From Anaerolineae bacterium (GTDB lineage: Bacteria > Chloroflexota > Anaerolineae > Anaerolineales > Villigracilaceae): a DNA stretch of 20,018 bases. The stretch covers positions 1-20,018 of the forward strand of contig JAFLCF010000072.1 of assembly GCA_017303735.1 (NCBI GenBank). Direction: 5' to 3'. The notes below the pieces were generated by a model that searched no databases, was not told the DNA's origin, and saw nothing but the letters and a program-made list of their open reading frames with translations. The position numbers were made by a program, and so were the translations under genes. Position 1 is the stretch's first letter. Each line of letters starts with the position of its first letter. Shown here piece after piece: positions 1 through 10,100 of the stretch.

Positions 1-2
1 CG

Positions 3-1070
3 ACTGCTCCTGCACACAAAGGTGCATATGGATTGCGCCTAAAAATCGAGCGGGAAGGCAAGAAAGCATTTGTCTCTATGTCTTGTGAGTGTGAAGATTT
101 CAAGGGGCGTGGCGTCATGATCGATACATCCCACATCCAGCCTTGCAAGCACCTGCTCAAGTTCATGAAAATAACTGACGTCATGGATGTGGATGCCCAG
201 GCAGGTAGCACAAAACCGATCGCGCGAGCCGAAGAATCTACTTCCTCTGGCGCTCTGGAAGAGAAGGAATCTTTATTGCCTTTTTCCGAGCGCGTGAAGA
301 ACGCGATCAACAAGGCAGTGATGTCTCTTGCAGACGCAACTACCGCAGTATTAAATGAAGGATATGTTCCCTTCCTTCTTGGTCCGACCGGCTGCGGTAA
401 AACATCTGCTGTTTCACAGGCCGCGATCAAGCTTGGTGCGCGCTTTTTTGAAACAGCGGGCGCGGACTCGTGGACAGATTCCGACCTGGTTGGCGTGATG
501 ATGCCAAATGGCACGCCCATGCCTGGACCGATCGGCGCTGCCATGACACACGCAGAAATGTCCGAAGACCGTGTACTTGTATTCCTCGACGAATTCCTGC
601 GCTTCTCCCCAAGGGCGCAAGAGTCCATGATGCGCATCCTGCTCCCCAAGAGTGCCGATGTCGCAAAGACGATGGGTATTGAGCACGATGGCCCCGTGCG
701 CGTGACCTCTGCCCCATTCTGGGGTGAGTGCTGGGCGCCAGCTGAACGGTTCATGATCGTTCTTGCGGCAAATCCTTGGGGTAACCTTCCCGACCCGGCA
801 TTGATACGCCGTGTTGAACCCATCGAAGTGAGCTTCTCGAATGATGTACTCTCCCTGTTCACCGGCAAGGCGAAAGATGCCATTGAGGTGAGTTGGAAGG
901 GCGTGAAGGATGGAACGCTACCCCTGCCTGTGGAGTACGGCGAGTTATCTCGCACGAAAGCGCCGGATGATATATCGTTCCTAGGTCGCTACCTGTCTCG
1001 TCTGAAGGCAGTTGATCCTGTTGCTGCATCCGGGTATCAAACCCTGATCGGCAACACTGCAAACAGATGA
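3..1070 (+). CDS. SWIM zinc-finger / MoxR-type AAA+ ATPase, 5'-partial
   Basis: The frame is open to the left edge (the codons before 33 read TAPAHKGAYG), so the true start is outside the window; the TTG at 33 is only the first in-window start-like codon. Numbering from that codon, a SWIM zinc-binding motif is visible at C18, C20, C38 and H40 (CEC...CKH), a fold known to bind nucleic acid or protein. An acidic/serine linker (about 50-85) leads to an AAA+ module of MoxR type: Walker A GPTGCGKT (117-124), Walker B VLVFLDE (181-187), sensor-1 Asn at 247 (LAANPWGN) and an RR pair at 259-260 that may supply an arginine finger. MoxR ATPases remodel protein complexes together with VWA partners, and the next gene, overlapping by 4 bases, encodes such a partner. 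Whether the pair acts in defence or in metal or protein maturation cannot be told from sequence. Domain calls are secure; biological role is unknown. Confidence 0.85.
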   Translation, partial: TAPAHKGAYGLRLKIEREGKKAFVSMSCECEDFKGRGVMIDTSHIQPCKHLLKFMKITDVMDVDAQAGSTKPIARAEESTSSGALEEKESLLPFSERVKNAINKAVMSLADATTAVLNEGYVPFLLGPTGCGKTSAVSQAAIKLGARFFETAGADSWTDSDLVGVMMPNGTPMPGPIGAAMTHAEMSEDRVLVFLDEFLRFSPRAQESMMRILLPKSADVAKTMGIEHDGPVRVTSAPFWGECWAPAERFMIVLAANPWGNLPDPALIRRVEPIEVSFSNDVLSLFTGKAKDAIEVSWKGVKDGTLPLPVEYGELSRTKAPDDISFLGRYLSRLKAVDPVAASGYQTLIGNTANR

Positions 1071-2587
1071 GGCGGGATATGAACATCTCGTTTCTATCTG
1101 AATTGCAAAAGGTCCTCGACCTAGTTGTGACGCTGCTGATGGAAGGCGTTGCGCGGGTTACAGTCCCAACAGTGGTAATGGCTGAAGATGATACAGCCTC
1201 CACCAACGGGAAGTCCTATGTCCGAATGCCGAATGAATTTCTCGGTGTTCCCATCCAGAATCAAATGTCGAATGCGATTGGACTCCTTGCCCACGAGATC
1301 GGTCACTGGCTACAACCCCTTGATGAAATCATTAAGGTGGAGAAAGCTACTGGACTCGATCATGGTGTTGTCAACCTTCTGCTTGATATCCAGCTTGAGG
1401 AAAACATCGCACGTATCATGCCGCTTTTCAAAAGCAACTTGATCAGTGTGCGAAATGACATTGGAAGTCACCACAAAAAGGAGTACATTGACAGCTTGAA
1501 AAAAGCAGAAGTGGAGAAAGATTTTCTTTCCGCTGCTATCAATGGATTACTTCTTGGTAGATTTTGCAGAGACACATCCCATTCGTACAGTACGAATATG
1601 CTCTCCAATGTGAAGGATAAAAGATTGGTCGGATTCCTTCAGGACGCTTCTGCTTTTATGGAAGCGCATCCCACCCACCTGCCCAAGATGCTACACAGCA
1701 TCGCAAGTAGGTATCCTGAGTTGTGTAAACCCCAAGACCAAAAAGGAAGCGCCAACTCTGAAAGCGAAGGAATTGCAAAGGTCGATCATATCAACCCCAC
1801 ATCAGCCGTGTCCAGCGGAAACGTCAATGAACTAAAGAGATTCCTTCAATTGGCAATCTTGATTTATCAAGGATCGGCTGATAGCAAATCGCAGGAAGAT
1901 AGATTGTACGGTTCGATCCCTCCTGCCCCAGATGTGATTTCAGCAAGTCGCCGAATCCAACGACGCTGGGAAGTTCCCCGCGCATCAGGTTCGGTGATGG
2001 GTCCAGGACGTATGAATCGTCTCGCTGCGGTACGCGGCGATCCGATTCCATTCGATGTTCCCCAATCTGTTGGAAAGACAAAGCCGAAAGTTCAGGTGGT
2101 TTTGGTGGCAGACTGGTCAGGATCGATGCAGGGACTTCCCTGGTACGAAACTCGTCGAGCTGCACAAGCCGTGACCCTTGCAATTCGTTCAACGGGCGGT
2201 GACGTTCGTGGGGCAATCTTCGAGGATTTCCTTATGCACACGAAAGACTTTAGCGCAGAGATATTCTTCTCTACGAGAGTTGGGAATTTGAATATTTCAG
2301 ACGCCCAAGGCAATTACACATCATTTGGATGGTTGCCGTTAGTCTGGCAAAAATTCCCAAAACATCGGGTTGTCCTGCTGACTGATGGAAATGGAATGAC
2401 TCCCCATGCTGTTCCGGTTTCGTGCCGAAATCGCACATCGGCTATCCTTCTGAAAGTCAATGACGGTCAAATCCGCTCACAAGTGGAGAATACTGTCAAT
2501 AAATTTGCGGAGCGTTTCGTTCATATCAATAACCTGGACGAGATCGCTGCTGCATGGTCGCTGGTGATCCCACGACTAGCACAATAA
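1067..2587 (+). CDS. Zinc-metallopeptidase-like / VWA domain protein (MoxR partner)
   Basis: The 506-aa product has an N-terminal domain carrying a gluzincin-type HEIGH motif (H76, E77, H80) followed by LLLDIQLEEN (105-113), whose acidic residues could supply a third metal ligand. This is the layout of the metallopeptidase-like domain often fused to VWA (DUF2201/CobT-like). The C-terminal VWA domain has a complete MIDAS: DWSGS (D349, S351, S353), a Thr near 418 and LLTDGNG (D440). The middle (about 220-255) is low in conserved character. The ATG at 1067 overlaps the previous stop as ATGA, consistent with coupled translation; an in-frame ATG at 1079 has a better Shine-Dalgarno (GAGG at 1069-1072) and may be the real start. 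Known MoxR-VWA pairs act as chaperone-like machines, and some sit in NTPase-dependent conflict systems. Substrate is unknown. A perfect hairpin terminator follows the double stop TAATAA. Confidence 0.85.
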   Translation: MRRDMNISFLSELQKVLDLVVTLLMEGVARVTVPTVVMAEDDTASTNGKSYVRMPNEFLGVPIQNQMSNAIGLLAHEIGHWLQPLDEIIKVEKATGLDHGVVNLLLDIQLEENIARIMPLFKSNLISVRNDIGSHHKKEYIDSLKKAEVEKDFLSAAINGLLLGRFCRDTSHSYSTNMLSNVKDKRLVGFLQDASAFMEAHPTHLPKMLHSIASRYPELCKPQDQKGSANSESEGIAKVDHINPTSAVSSGNVNELKRFLQLAILIYQGSADSKSQEDRLYGSIPPAPDVISASRRIQRRWEVPRASGSVMGPGRMNRLAAVRGDPIPFDVPQSVGKTKPKVQVVLVADWSGSMQGLPWYETRRAAQAVTLAIRSTGGDVRGAIFEDFLMHTKDFSAEIFFSTRVGNLNISDAQGNYTSFGWLPLVWQKFPKHRVVLLTDGNGMTPHAVPVSCRNRTSAILLKVNDGQIRSQVENTVNKFAERFVHINNLDEIAAAWSLVIPRLAQ

Positions 2588-2592
2588 TAAAG

Positions 2593-2621
2593 AAAAGCGA
2601 GGCATAAAAGCCTCGCTTTTT
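2593..2621. terminator. Bidirectional intrinsic terminator between convergent units
   Basis: A perfect 11-bp stem (AAAAGCGAGGC at 2593-2603 paired with GCCTCGCTTTT at 2610-2620) encloses a 6-base loop, with a T run on the + strand and the mirrored A-tract giving a T run on the - strand. It sits just after the + strand VWA stop and touches the stop of the - strand DUF2779 gene, so it can end both transcription units. Confidence 0.9.
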
Positions 2622-4411
2622 CATTTAATAATATATCTCCAATGTTGATAAATCATCACCATCGCCAGCGTATCGAGTTTGCAGTATTGCAGAAGAAGAT
2701 TCTTCCACCGCTTCTTAATGGACATATCACCTTTTTGTGGACCATATAACATGGCCTGATACGCCGTGATCGCCCCAGTCCCCTCATTGACAAACGCATC
2801 CTGTCCGTTGATTTCCAAGGGTGGCAAGGATTTGTGTGGACTGAGCAACTTTCCATCTTCAATTTTTACATATTCGGGATAGCGTTTTCTCAGATATTCG
2901 TTGATCTGCCAAACTGCATCGAGCACCTTCTTGATCGAGGTTCTTCCCTTCATGATCGGGTGGAAGTAATGTTTGAGGGTCAGGTCGTTCATGTCCACCA
3001 AACGACCATCAGTGATCCAATCCAACCAATCGCCTAACTGCGCATTTTCATAACGTCTGTCCATTTGAGCGCGGATCTGCTTGAGGATTGTATTCTCATG
3101 CGTTGCCCACATGTACATCGTCCCACTGCGCCCGAGCTGCTTCATAAACGACTCGGCAAAGGCGAAGTTGGGATAGGCTTCTTCGAGGTTGATCCACTCA
3201 GCATGTATCGGTTCTGCACCAGGAGCTGTGATGGTGTGGCAACTCCATTGAAAGGCAACATTCTCGAACGGGCGCATACCCGCATGATAGGGCACTGCCA
3301 AGCCGGATGTCTCAAAGTCGATGAAGAGCAGCGGATACGCGTGAGAAGCGAGGATATCGCCCAGGGTGGGATCAATCCATTCGGTTTGGGATCTGGAATT
3401 CCGCATCTGAATTAACTGACGCTGGGCACGTGGACCTATCGAACCGTCTTTCTTGCTGAAAGCGGATTCGGGTAGATCATATAGGCTAGTTTTGCCTGCC
3501 TCGATCAATGCCTGCACTTCCTTGATCGTCCCACCGAAGTACAACTCAAGGATGTGCGGCTGAGGATTTGCCAGTTCGCCCCAGCACTCGCGGAAACCGT
3601 TCTTGATCTCACCATCATCCACACGGTATTCGCAGTCCTTGCAGGCGAAGGCGATTTGCACAGGTAGTTTGGTTAGCGGATTGAGGCTCTTGATAAACGT
3701 ATCAGCGGCGACAGACACTTCGGGGAACAGTTCCTCAACTTCATGGTCTAGATTGATGCGTGTGAGAAAGTGACTGCGGCGCAGTTGCTCAACATCGCCA
3801 GTGAAGGTGAATCGGGCACGCGGATAGCCGCTGTCATCTTCTGCGATCTGATTGAGCGTAAAAAGTGAGTGGAGGTTGTCGATGTCGGTGGTCTTGGATT
3901 TGTCCGGCATCATCAATTCGCTGGTTAGCGTGAAGCCTGGAAAGAGTTCGCGCAGGATCAGCGCTTGAAAGGTGATGTCTTCGAGATAGGGTCTCCAGCT
4001 AGAGGCAATCCCACCGCGCTTGCCGTGAAATGGATTCTCTTCAGATGAGTCAAATGACTTGGCTTTGACTTCGATCAGGGTCAGTGTGCTGCCTTGTTTG
4101 ATAAGCACATCAGGGCGGGTAAATTTGCCGTTGCTCTCGAAGGCGGCTTCAAGCAGGATGATGTTCTCTTGTTTGAAATATTCCCTGGTCAACGCCACGG
4201 CTTTGTCATGATCGGCCTCATCCACCAGTACTGCTTCATCGAAGAGCAGACTGGCGATCGCGCCGATCATATATCCGCCCTCGGCAAGCAATTCCATATA
4301 TTCGTCCCCATCCTTGGTGGACGGGTATTTGTTCATGCGGTAATACAGCTTAGCAGGGCACGCACGCGCGACTTTGTAGTCGGTCTTGGAGATGGAGAGA
4401 GGATGATGCAT
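2621..4411 (-). CDS. DUF2779-type dual nuclease (Cas4/RecB-like plus DEDD exonuclease-like)
   Basis: The 596-aa product has two nuclease-like halves. The N-terminal half resembles Cas4/RecB PD-(D/E)XK nucleases: C18 in ACPAKLYY, D101 in RPDVL, then E114-V-K116. With C18, C257-x-x-C260 and C276 make a one-plus-three cysteine layout like the Fe-S cluster of Cas4 and AddB. The C-terminal half is DUF2779, an RNase H-fold exonuclease-like domain: IDFET (D365, E367), THEN around 437-440, LVDMND (D473) and YCKLD (D580). The start ATG at 4411 is the first possible, since an in-frame TGA lies 9 bases upstream; no good Shine-Dalgarno is seen. It lies 53 bases after drmC and ends at the terminator, so it is probably the last gene of the operon. 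Likely acts on DNA or RNA ends; a degradative role after DISARM action is inference. No CRISPR genes are nearby. Confidence 0.8.
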   Translation of the reverse strand: MHHPLSISKTDYKVARACPAKLYYRMNKYPSTKDGDEYMELLAEGGYMIGAIASLLFDEAVLVDEADHDKAVALTREYFKQENIILLEAAFESNGKFTRPDVLIKQGSTLTLIEVKAKSFDSSEENPFHGKRGGIASSWRPYLEDITFQALILRELFPGFTLTSELMMPDKSKTTDIDNLHSLFTLNQIAEDDSGYPRARFTFTGDVEQLRRSHFLTRINLDHEVEELFPEVSVAADTFIKSLNPLTKLPVQIAFACKDCEYRVDDGEIKNGFRECWGELANPQPHILELYFGGTIKEVQALIEAGKTSLYDLPESAFSKKDGSIGPRAQRQLIQMRNSRSQTEWIDPTLGDILASHAYPLLFIDFETSGLAVPYHAGMRPFENVAFQWSCHTITAPGAEPIHAEWINLEEAYPNFAFAESFMKQLGRSGTMYMWATHENTILKQIRAQMDRRYENAQLGDWLDWITDGRLVDMNDLTLKHYFHPIMKGRTSIKKVLDAVWQINEYLRKRYPEYVKIEDGKLLSPHKSLPPLEINGQDAFVNEGTGAITAYQAMLYGPQKGDMSIKKRWKNLLLQYCKLDTLAMVMIYQHWRYIIK

Positions 4412-4464
4412 TCTAAATCAATTAGTCGAGAAAATTAATTGGGCATACTTCTGTATCAGACATA

Positions 4465-5268
4465 TTAAAGGCTTACCTCATTCAAGGTCCCATTTAAAAT
4501 CAATTCTTCAAAGTGTTTTTCAACCAAACCCGGTAAATCTCCGCCGGAAACTAGTAAGCCCATCTCCATATTTAAATTCATTGCGTATTCAGTAAGATTT
4601 GCGCTCGAGATGTACAAGGTATCATCATCTCCTACCGCCACTTTTGCATGCAGTGACCCATATTTTCCATTAGGAGTGATCTCTCGTTTGGAGTATGGCC
4701 AGATAAATATTCTTGCACTTTTATTTAGAGTTTTACCCAAATTGGCGATCGTATCATGTGCAATCTTGCCTTCACTGACATCGGGTGACTCTACAACGAC
4801 TTTGATTTCTACGCCACGATCAGCCGCGCGTTCCAAGGCGGAAAGAATCAACTTTGCCTTATAAACGGCAAAACTGACGATCAGGATCTGCTTTTGCGCA
4901 GAATCGATCAGCTCAACCAAAGCCTGATCAGTACGGCGTATATTGACATTACGAGTTTTCGGTCCTGTCCATGTTAGTTCAACACTCTCTTTATTTCGTT
5001 GGTAGTCAAGCGCAGCGTCGATGACTGATAGGGCAATACTCATCTCCTTGGGTGAGGGTGATTCATCCAACGCATCCCAATTTTCAATAAAAATGCGTAT
5101 TTTTTCCTGCACATCTGCTTGTGGGATGACAGACTTGAGGCGATGTTGCAGGCGGTTTTTGTCAAAAAAAGGTTCTTTTTTAAGGATATCCACCACGCGC
5201 AAAATATATTCACCAGGAATATCTTCGACGAACTTAATAGCCATTTCGTTCAATTTACTGGATTTCAT
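4465..5268 (-). CDS. drmC: DrmC, phospholipase D-family protein of DISARM
   Basis: The 267-aa product contains one PLD catalytic motif: H207-x-K209-x4-D214 followed by SSAN (221-224) in place of the usual GSxN. A single HKD motif implies dimerisation to build the active site, as in other single-HKD PLD nucleases. A helical N-terminal region of about 100 residues precedes the PLD fold (IRRTDQALVELIDSA to the end). The ATG overlaps the drmB stop by 4 bases (ATGA, 5265-5268), so translation is probably coupled. DrmC is a standard member of DISARM loci but was reported as dispensable for much of the protection in the studied class 2 system; its reaction is not settled. Identification rests on the motif together with its position directly after drmB. 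Confidence 0.88.
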   Translation of the reverse strand: MKSSKLNEMAIKFVEDIPGEYILRVVDILKKEPFFDKNRLQHRLKSVIPQADVQEKIRIFIENWDALDESPSPKEMSIALSVIDAALDYQRNKESVELTWTGPKTRNVNIRRTDQALVELIDSAQKQILIVSFAVYKAKLILSALERAADRGVEIKVVVESPDVSEGKIAHDTIANLGKTLNKSARIFIWPYSKREITPNGKYGSLHAKVAVGDDDTLYISSANLTEYAMNLNMEMGLLVSGGDLPGLVEKHFEELILNGTLNEVSL

Positions 5269-7139
5269 GGGGTATCAAAGAGAACAATTTTATCCAATTC
5301 AACCGTTTTGGATAGCGTGGATCGGTCCAAATAGCGGTTGCCGCGTTCGCAGGATGTTTCGGGGGCGAAAAGACAGGCGTGGCAGGCTGCGCCGTGAATG
5401 GTGCGACCATGTTGGCTGGGAGCATGTTCTGCGCACAAAGGATCACTGGCACATAACTGTGCATGTTCCAATGCCTGTGAGATATGAAGTCCCAGATTTT
5501 CAGGTTCGCCCAAATTGACCAGCCCGCCTAACGTGCCTTCGCTATCAGGTGCAGAGGTGTAAATCAAGAGCCCCGCCATTGGTTCCTTATCTGCGTTGGG
5601 CGTGGCGGAATAGATCCGCTCGCGGATACTCGCTGCTGCGTACCCACACTCCAAAGAGAGTTGACGCATCAGGGCATGTGAAAATGAATGAATAAAGATA
5701 TAACGCATTCCAGGGAAGGATTTGGCAGGGTCTTCAATGCCGCGCGTCTCGCACCATTTTTTATGCGCTTCAAAAAAGAGCGCGTTACGTTCCTGCACTT
5801 CTTTCTTTTCCAGCCACGCCTGGATTTTTTCTTCATTGAACTGGATGAATATACCCTCGCCGCGTACTTCACTGGCAGGTACCCAGGTAGGTATATTGCG
5901 TGCGAGCGGGGCAGTGGATGTGGGAATATCCAAGTCATCTTCCTGCTCACCGCCAGAGTCAATGCGGGTAAAGCCAACCAGCGCGGTCACTTCGCGCAGA
6001 CGTTCGACCAGCACCACCTGCTTGACAAAGTCCTTTGCGTTGGCGGGAGGCAGCACGCCGCGGAGTTTGAAATTATCACCGTCATTCAAATTGGCGTCGT
6101 GTTCGACAAAAACTTTCCATTCAGGCGTTTTCAGGTCGGGCTTGGTATGCCGTGTGCCGCCGTTCTGCTCCTGATTCTTGAACGCTTGAATTGCTTCAAA
6201 AATCTTTTCGTTCGAATATTGGCTCAGCCTGCCAAGATTGCCCACCGTTCGCAGAAAATCAACCGTGCTGATTTCTTTCACCGCGCTGAAAATTGCCCAT
6301 TTCTCTTCGACCAGCTGCATGACAATATCAGCGGAAACGGGAATTGCAATGGCACTGAGCGAGACAGGGAACCACGTATTCGACGCGCCCAAAGTGATCG
6401 TGCGGATTTGAAGTTCACATTTTTCACTATCATGATCGCGCAAGTGCGGACGACGACCTGTACACTCGGGAAGTTTTGCGCGATTTTCAATTCCAAATGC
6501 GTCATTCATTCTGCGCTTTGCTTTGCAATTCTCGCAACTGACTTCGAGGTTGCGGGCTTCGCCAGAGGGACCTAATTCCAGCAGCCGCAGTTGCGGCGCG
6601 CTGCATACCGATTCTTTTCCACGATGGACAAACTCGACCCAGGGGAAATCATCGAGATGACCTTTTTCGCAGGCGGCTAAGAAGCGGGCAGGGATGACTT
6701 CGGGTTCATCCCACTTCAAACAGTTGGTATGTCGATAACAGGTTTGGTCGGGATGATAGAGCGAGGCTTCCAACTTGAAGAGGTTGGAACTGAGCGGCGC
6801 CAGCAAACGACAGCGCGGACAGACCATCCAGCGCGGGAAGGTGGCGACAGGAACGCCCACGTAAAAGGTAGGCGAGTCGGGATTGGTATCGCCGCTGTCG
6901 TCGGTGACCAGCGGAGGTGTGACCATCTTCTGGACATTGGATAAATGAAATTGAACCGCTTGCAGCAGGCGGCTTTCGGTGATGGTGTGGCAATATTCAG
7001 GGTTGAGTTGCCAGTCATCCAGCCCTGAGACAATGACTGAAATTTTAGGCAGGTCAACCAGCGCGCCAACGCCGTAGGTGAACATCAACTGGCTGGGACG
7101 CACCTCGCCCACGCGGTTAATTTGAATTGGGTTCGTCAT
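5265..7139 (-). CDS. drmB: DrmB, DUF1998 zinc-binding partner of the DrmA helicase
   Basis: The 624-aa product ends in a typical DUF1998 domain: FIHSFSHALMRQLSLECGY (482-500), LLIYTSAPDSEGTLGGLV (524-541) and a cysteine set C563, C569, C586, C589, C597 ending near the NRYLDR motif. Further zinc-ribbon-like pairs occur at C107/C110 with C134/C140, and C202/C205 with C226/C241. In DISARM, DrmB binds DrmA to form the DNA-sensing and unwinding core, which engages DNA with a free 5' single-stranded end. It begins directly after the drmA stop with no gap; a strong AGGAGG at 7145-7150, inside the last drmA codons, fixes the start. Length and order match the family. No damage is visible. Confidence 0.92.
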   Translation of the reverse strand: MTNPIQINRVGEVRPSQLMFTYGVGALVDLPKISVIVSGLDDWQLNPEYCHTITESRLLQAVQFHLSNVQKMVTPPLVTDDSGDTNPDSPTFYVGVPVATFPRWMVCPRCRLLAPLSSNLFKLEASLYHPDQTCYRHTNCLKWDEPEVIPARFLAACEKGHLDDFPWVEFVHRGKESVCSAPQLRLLELGPSGEARNLEVSCENCKAKRRMNDAFGIENRAKLPECTGRRPHLRDHDSEKCELQIRTITLGASNTWFPVSLSAIAIPVSADIVMQLVEEKWAIFSAVKEISTVDFLRTVGNLGRLSQYSNEKIFEAIQAFKNQEQNGGTRHTKPDLKTPEWKVFVEHDANLNDGDNFKLRGVLPPANAKDFVKQVVLVERLREVTALVGFTRIDSGGEQEDDLDIPTSTAPLARNIPTWVPASEVRGEGIFIQFNEEKIQAWLEKKEVQERNALFFEAHKKWCETRGIEDPAKSFPGMRYIFIHSFSHALMRQLSLECGYAAASIRERIYSATPNADKEPMAGLLIYTSAPDSEGTLGGLVNLGEPENLGLHISQALEHAQLCASDPLCAEHAPSQHGRTIHGAACHACLFAPETSCERGNRYLDRSTLSKTVELDKIVLFDTP

Positions 7140-10100
7140 TTATTCCTCCTGCCCTTTCGCTTCCGCAGTCTCTTCTCTTGGTTCGGGTCTGTTGTCCATG
7201 TCGTGATCGTTGAGCAGCAACTTGATTTGTGGCTCGACGTCGCGCAGGGAGTTGAGGCAGAAGAATTCGGTCACGCCTGACTCGGTGGGCTGTTTGAGCA
7301 AAGGCACGGCGCGCTCGTTTCCATATTTGTTATAGGTCAACACGCTGCCGCTCATCGTATTCGATGCCTTGCTTTGCCATTCGTCACGGCGGGTCTTGAT
7401 CATTTTCTTGACCAGGTCTTCGGTTTTCTCGCTGACCATGACGCCGCGCGCGCGGGAACTGATGTCTTTCTCGACCGCAGAAATCAAATCATGGGGCCAG
7501 GTGACTTTGCCTGCGCCTTCGTTTTTATTGAACTCTTCGCTGAGCAAACGAACCAAGGAAACGTACACACCGCTCAAACCGCGATCCAATGCACGCGGCG
7601 AGAAGGGGGTGACAGACAACGCTTCGACTTGTTTGTAGAATGTGGCGTGATAATGCTCGAAGCGTTCGTAGTGACTGAGGTCACGCGGGCGAGCCCAGTT
7701 GTACACAGTGCAGACCATGCCAGGAAAAGCACGACCCACGCGGCTGGTGGCCTGGATGTACTCCGAGGTCGCTTTGGGCTGGCTGGCAACCACCATCAAG
7801 CCGAGGCGGTTGACGTCCACGCCCACGGAGATCATATTGGTAGCGAGGACAATATCGTATGGATGTTGGCGATCCCTGCTTTTGTCAGTGGGGTCAAAGA
7901 CCGCTTCGAGGCGATCCAAAATGCGCGGAATATCGGTGGCGGATTTGCGCGAGGTGAGTTCCTCAATGGCATCAGACTCGATGAAGCGTTTGACCAGACC
8001 GCGCTCGTCCATTGTGCGCAGGCGGGTGCGGACTCCGTCTTCTGCCACGCGACGCATTCCACCCAGTTCGCGCATGGCGTTGAAATAACCAACGAGAGTC
8101 ATCCACGGGTCGGCGGCTTTGGCATTTTCGAGATAGAGTTTTTGCGCGGCGGCGAGATAAGCGACATACACGCGGATGAGCAGCGTCTTCATGCGCGTGC
8201 CGGGTGCGCACACACCGATATATAAACGTCCTGGCGACTCAGGCGCGGCGGGGCGGCGAAGCGAGAAGAAGTTATCGCCCGCATCCAAACCAGAAGGTGG
8301 GAAGATTTGCACGTCACGCAAAAACAGATTGTGGACTTGTTTCTGCGCCTGACGAATTGTTGCGGTGGAGGCGATCACTTTGGGGCGCACGCGCACACCT
8401 TGATAATCCCATGAGCATAGACGGTCAACCGCGGTTTCATACAAACCGACCAACGTCCCAAGTGGACCGCTGATCAAATGCAATTCGTCTTGAATGATAA
8501 GGTCAGGCGGGCGGAGCGGATTGCAGGCTTTCGTTTTTACAGCAGGGAATTTCTCTGCGTTGCTTTTGATGGCGGGGTGACTATCGGTATCTTCCAACTG
8601 CGGCGAGCGCCAGCCGTGACGCGGACAATAGCCGTTGACCTTGCCGAACAGCATTTGCGTTTCGCCCTTCCACGGCATTTGCGCGAATTTATCAACCGTC
8701 GCAATCAACAGTGTGGGCAGGCGGCGATAGATTTCTTCATCCACCACGACGATGGGTAAACCTTCATCGGGGGATTGTTTTTTCGAGAAGGCACAAGTTC
8801 CCATTGGGTCGCTGCAATATTGGAAGGTACGAGCACGTCCCGACTTGAAAGATTCGACTTTGACATCATTTGCGCCGATGGGCTTTCCACACCACGGACA
8901 ATTAGTGAGTTGGATCGGCGTGCCTTTGTTGCCCAGTCCCATCCATTGGCCGTGATTTTGCTGGATGGCTTGCGCGGAGTCTTCTGTGCGGTTGGGCGTG
9001 GACTTTTGACCGACCCATAAGCCAATGCGAAAGGGTTCTTCGCCCCATTTTTTATCTTGATCATTTCGGCGAATTAGTTCCATCGCGCAGATAAGCGCGG
9101 TGGCGCGTTGGAATTGCTGCAGGGTGAGCAATCTCAAGGTGTAACGCATGATGACCGTCACGCCTGCCGCGCCTGAATAGCCATCCATGTCACCTTGCAA
9201 GCGGCGCAGACCCATCGTGAAGGCGGCAACTCCCAGATACGCTTCGGTCTTGCCGCCGCCGGTGGGAAACCAGAGCAGATCGGCTTTGGCAAAGGTGGGG
9301 TCAATGCGGTCGGGGTGAGTTGGATCAACTAGCGCAGGAATGTTGAGCAGCATGAACGCCAACTGGAAGGGACGCCATGAACGATTCTTCGGGATTTCGA
9401 AATCTTCGACCTTGAGTTTGTCGTTTTTCTTCTGGCGCACTTCACGGGTATAGATGGTACGGATACGCTGCTGCGCCATGGCTTGATTTGCAAAGCGGAA
9501 GGCTTCGGCGGCTTTTTCATCCAATGCGAGCAGGTTGATCCCATCGCGGATTCTGCCGAGGGTGGCACGACAAGTTTCAAGGGAAGATTCTGCTGACAGG
9601 ATATGAGGAACAAGATCGGGGGAAGGCGAAGCGAGGCGTGCTTCCTGTTCGAGAATCCATACTTCGTAAGCATCCGCCAAAGGCTTGAGGGCGGCGACCA
9701 GTTCCGTTCCATCCAATTGAGAGAGGGCAGACATATCAAGTTGAACGTTTGCGAGCGCGGGGATTTCTTTCGCACTGGGTGCGTCCACCTGTTCAACCTC
9801 ATGCGCGGGGATGACTGCGGTGCGGATTTCGTATGCACGATCCCATTCGCCCGCGCGTTTTTCAGCGTGTATGCCCGTGCCATGACCGACGGCAAATTCC
9901 CGCTGCCGCCTGTAGATCATGGACATGGATTTTGTTTCAGATTCTTCGTTTACCTGAACATCGAGTTTACGCGGCGTGAAAATGGACTCGCCGTTCGCAT
10001 CGTTGATGATGAGTTCGGGTTGAAAGACCCACGCGGTATCTATCAGCGTTTTTGGTTCCTGCTGCCCGTTGACCAGAAAAAGCGTGACCGTCCACGTGCC

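Noticed and set aside
3..2587. Cobaltochelatase CobS/CobT
   Set aside because: The folds are related, but there is a SWIM finger and a HEIGH domain, and no cobalamin genes are nearby.
2621..4411. CRISPR adaptation gene cas4
   Set aside because: The N-terminal half is Cas4-like, but the protein is much longer, has a DUF2779 half, and no repeat array or other cas gene is in the window.
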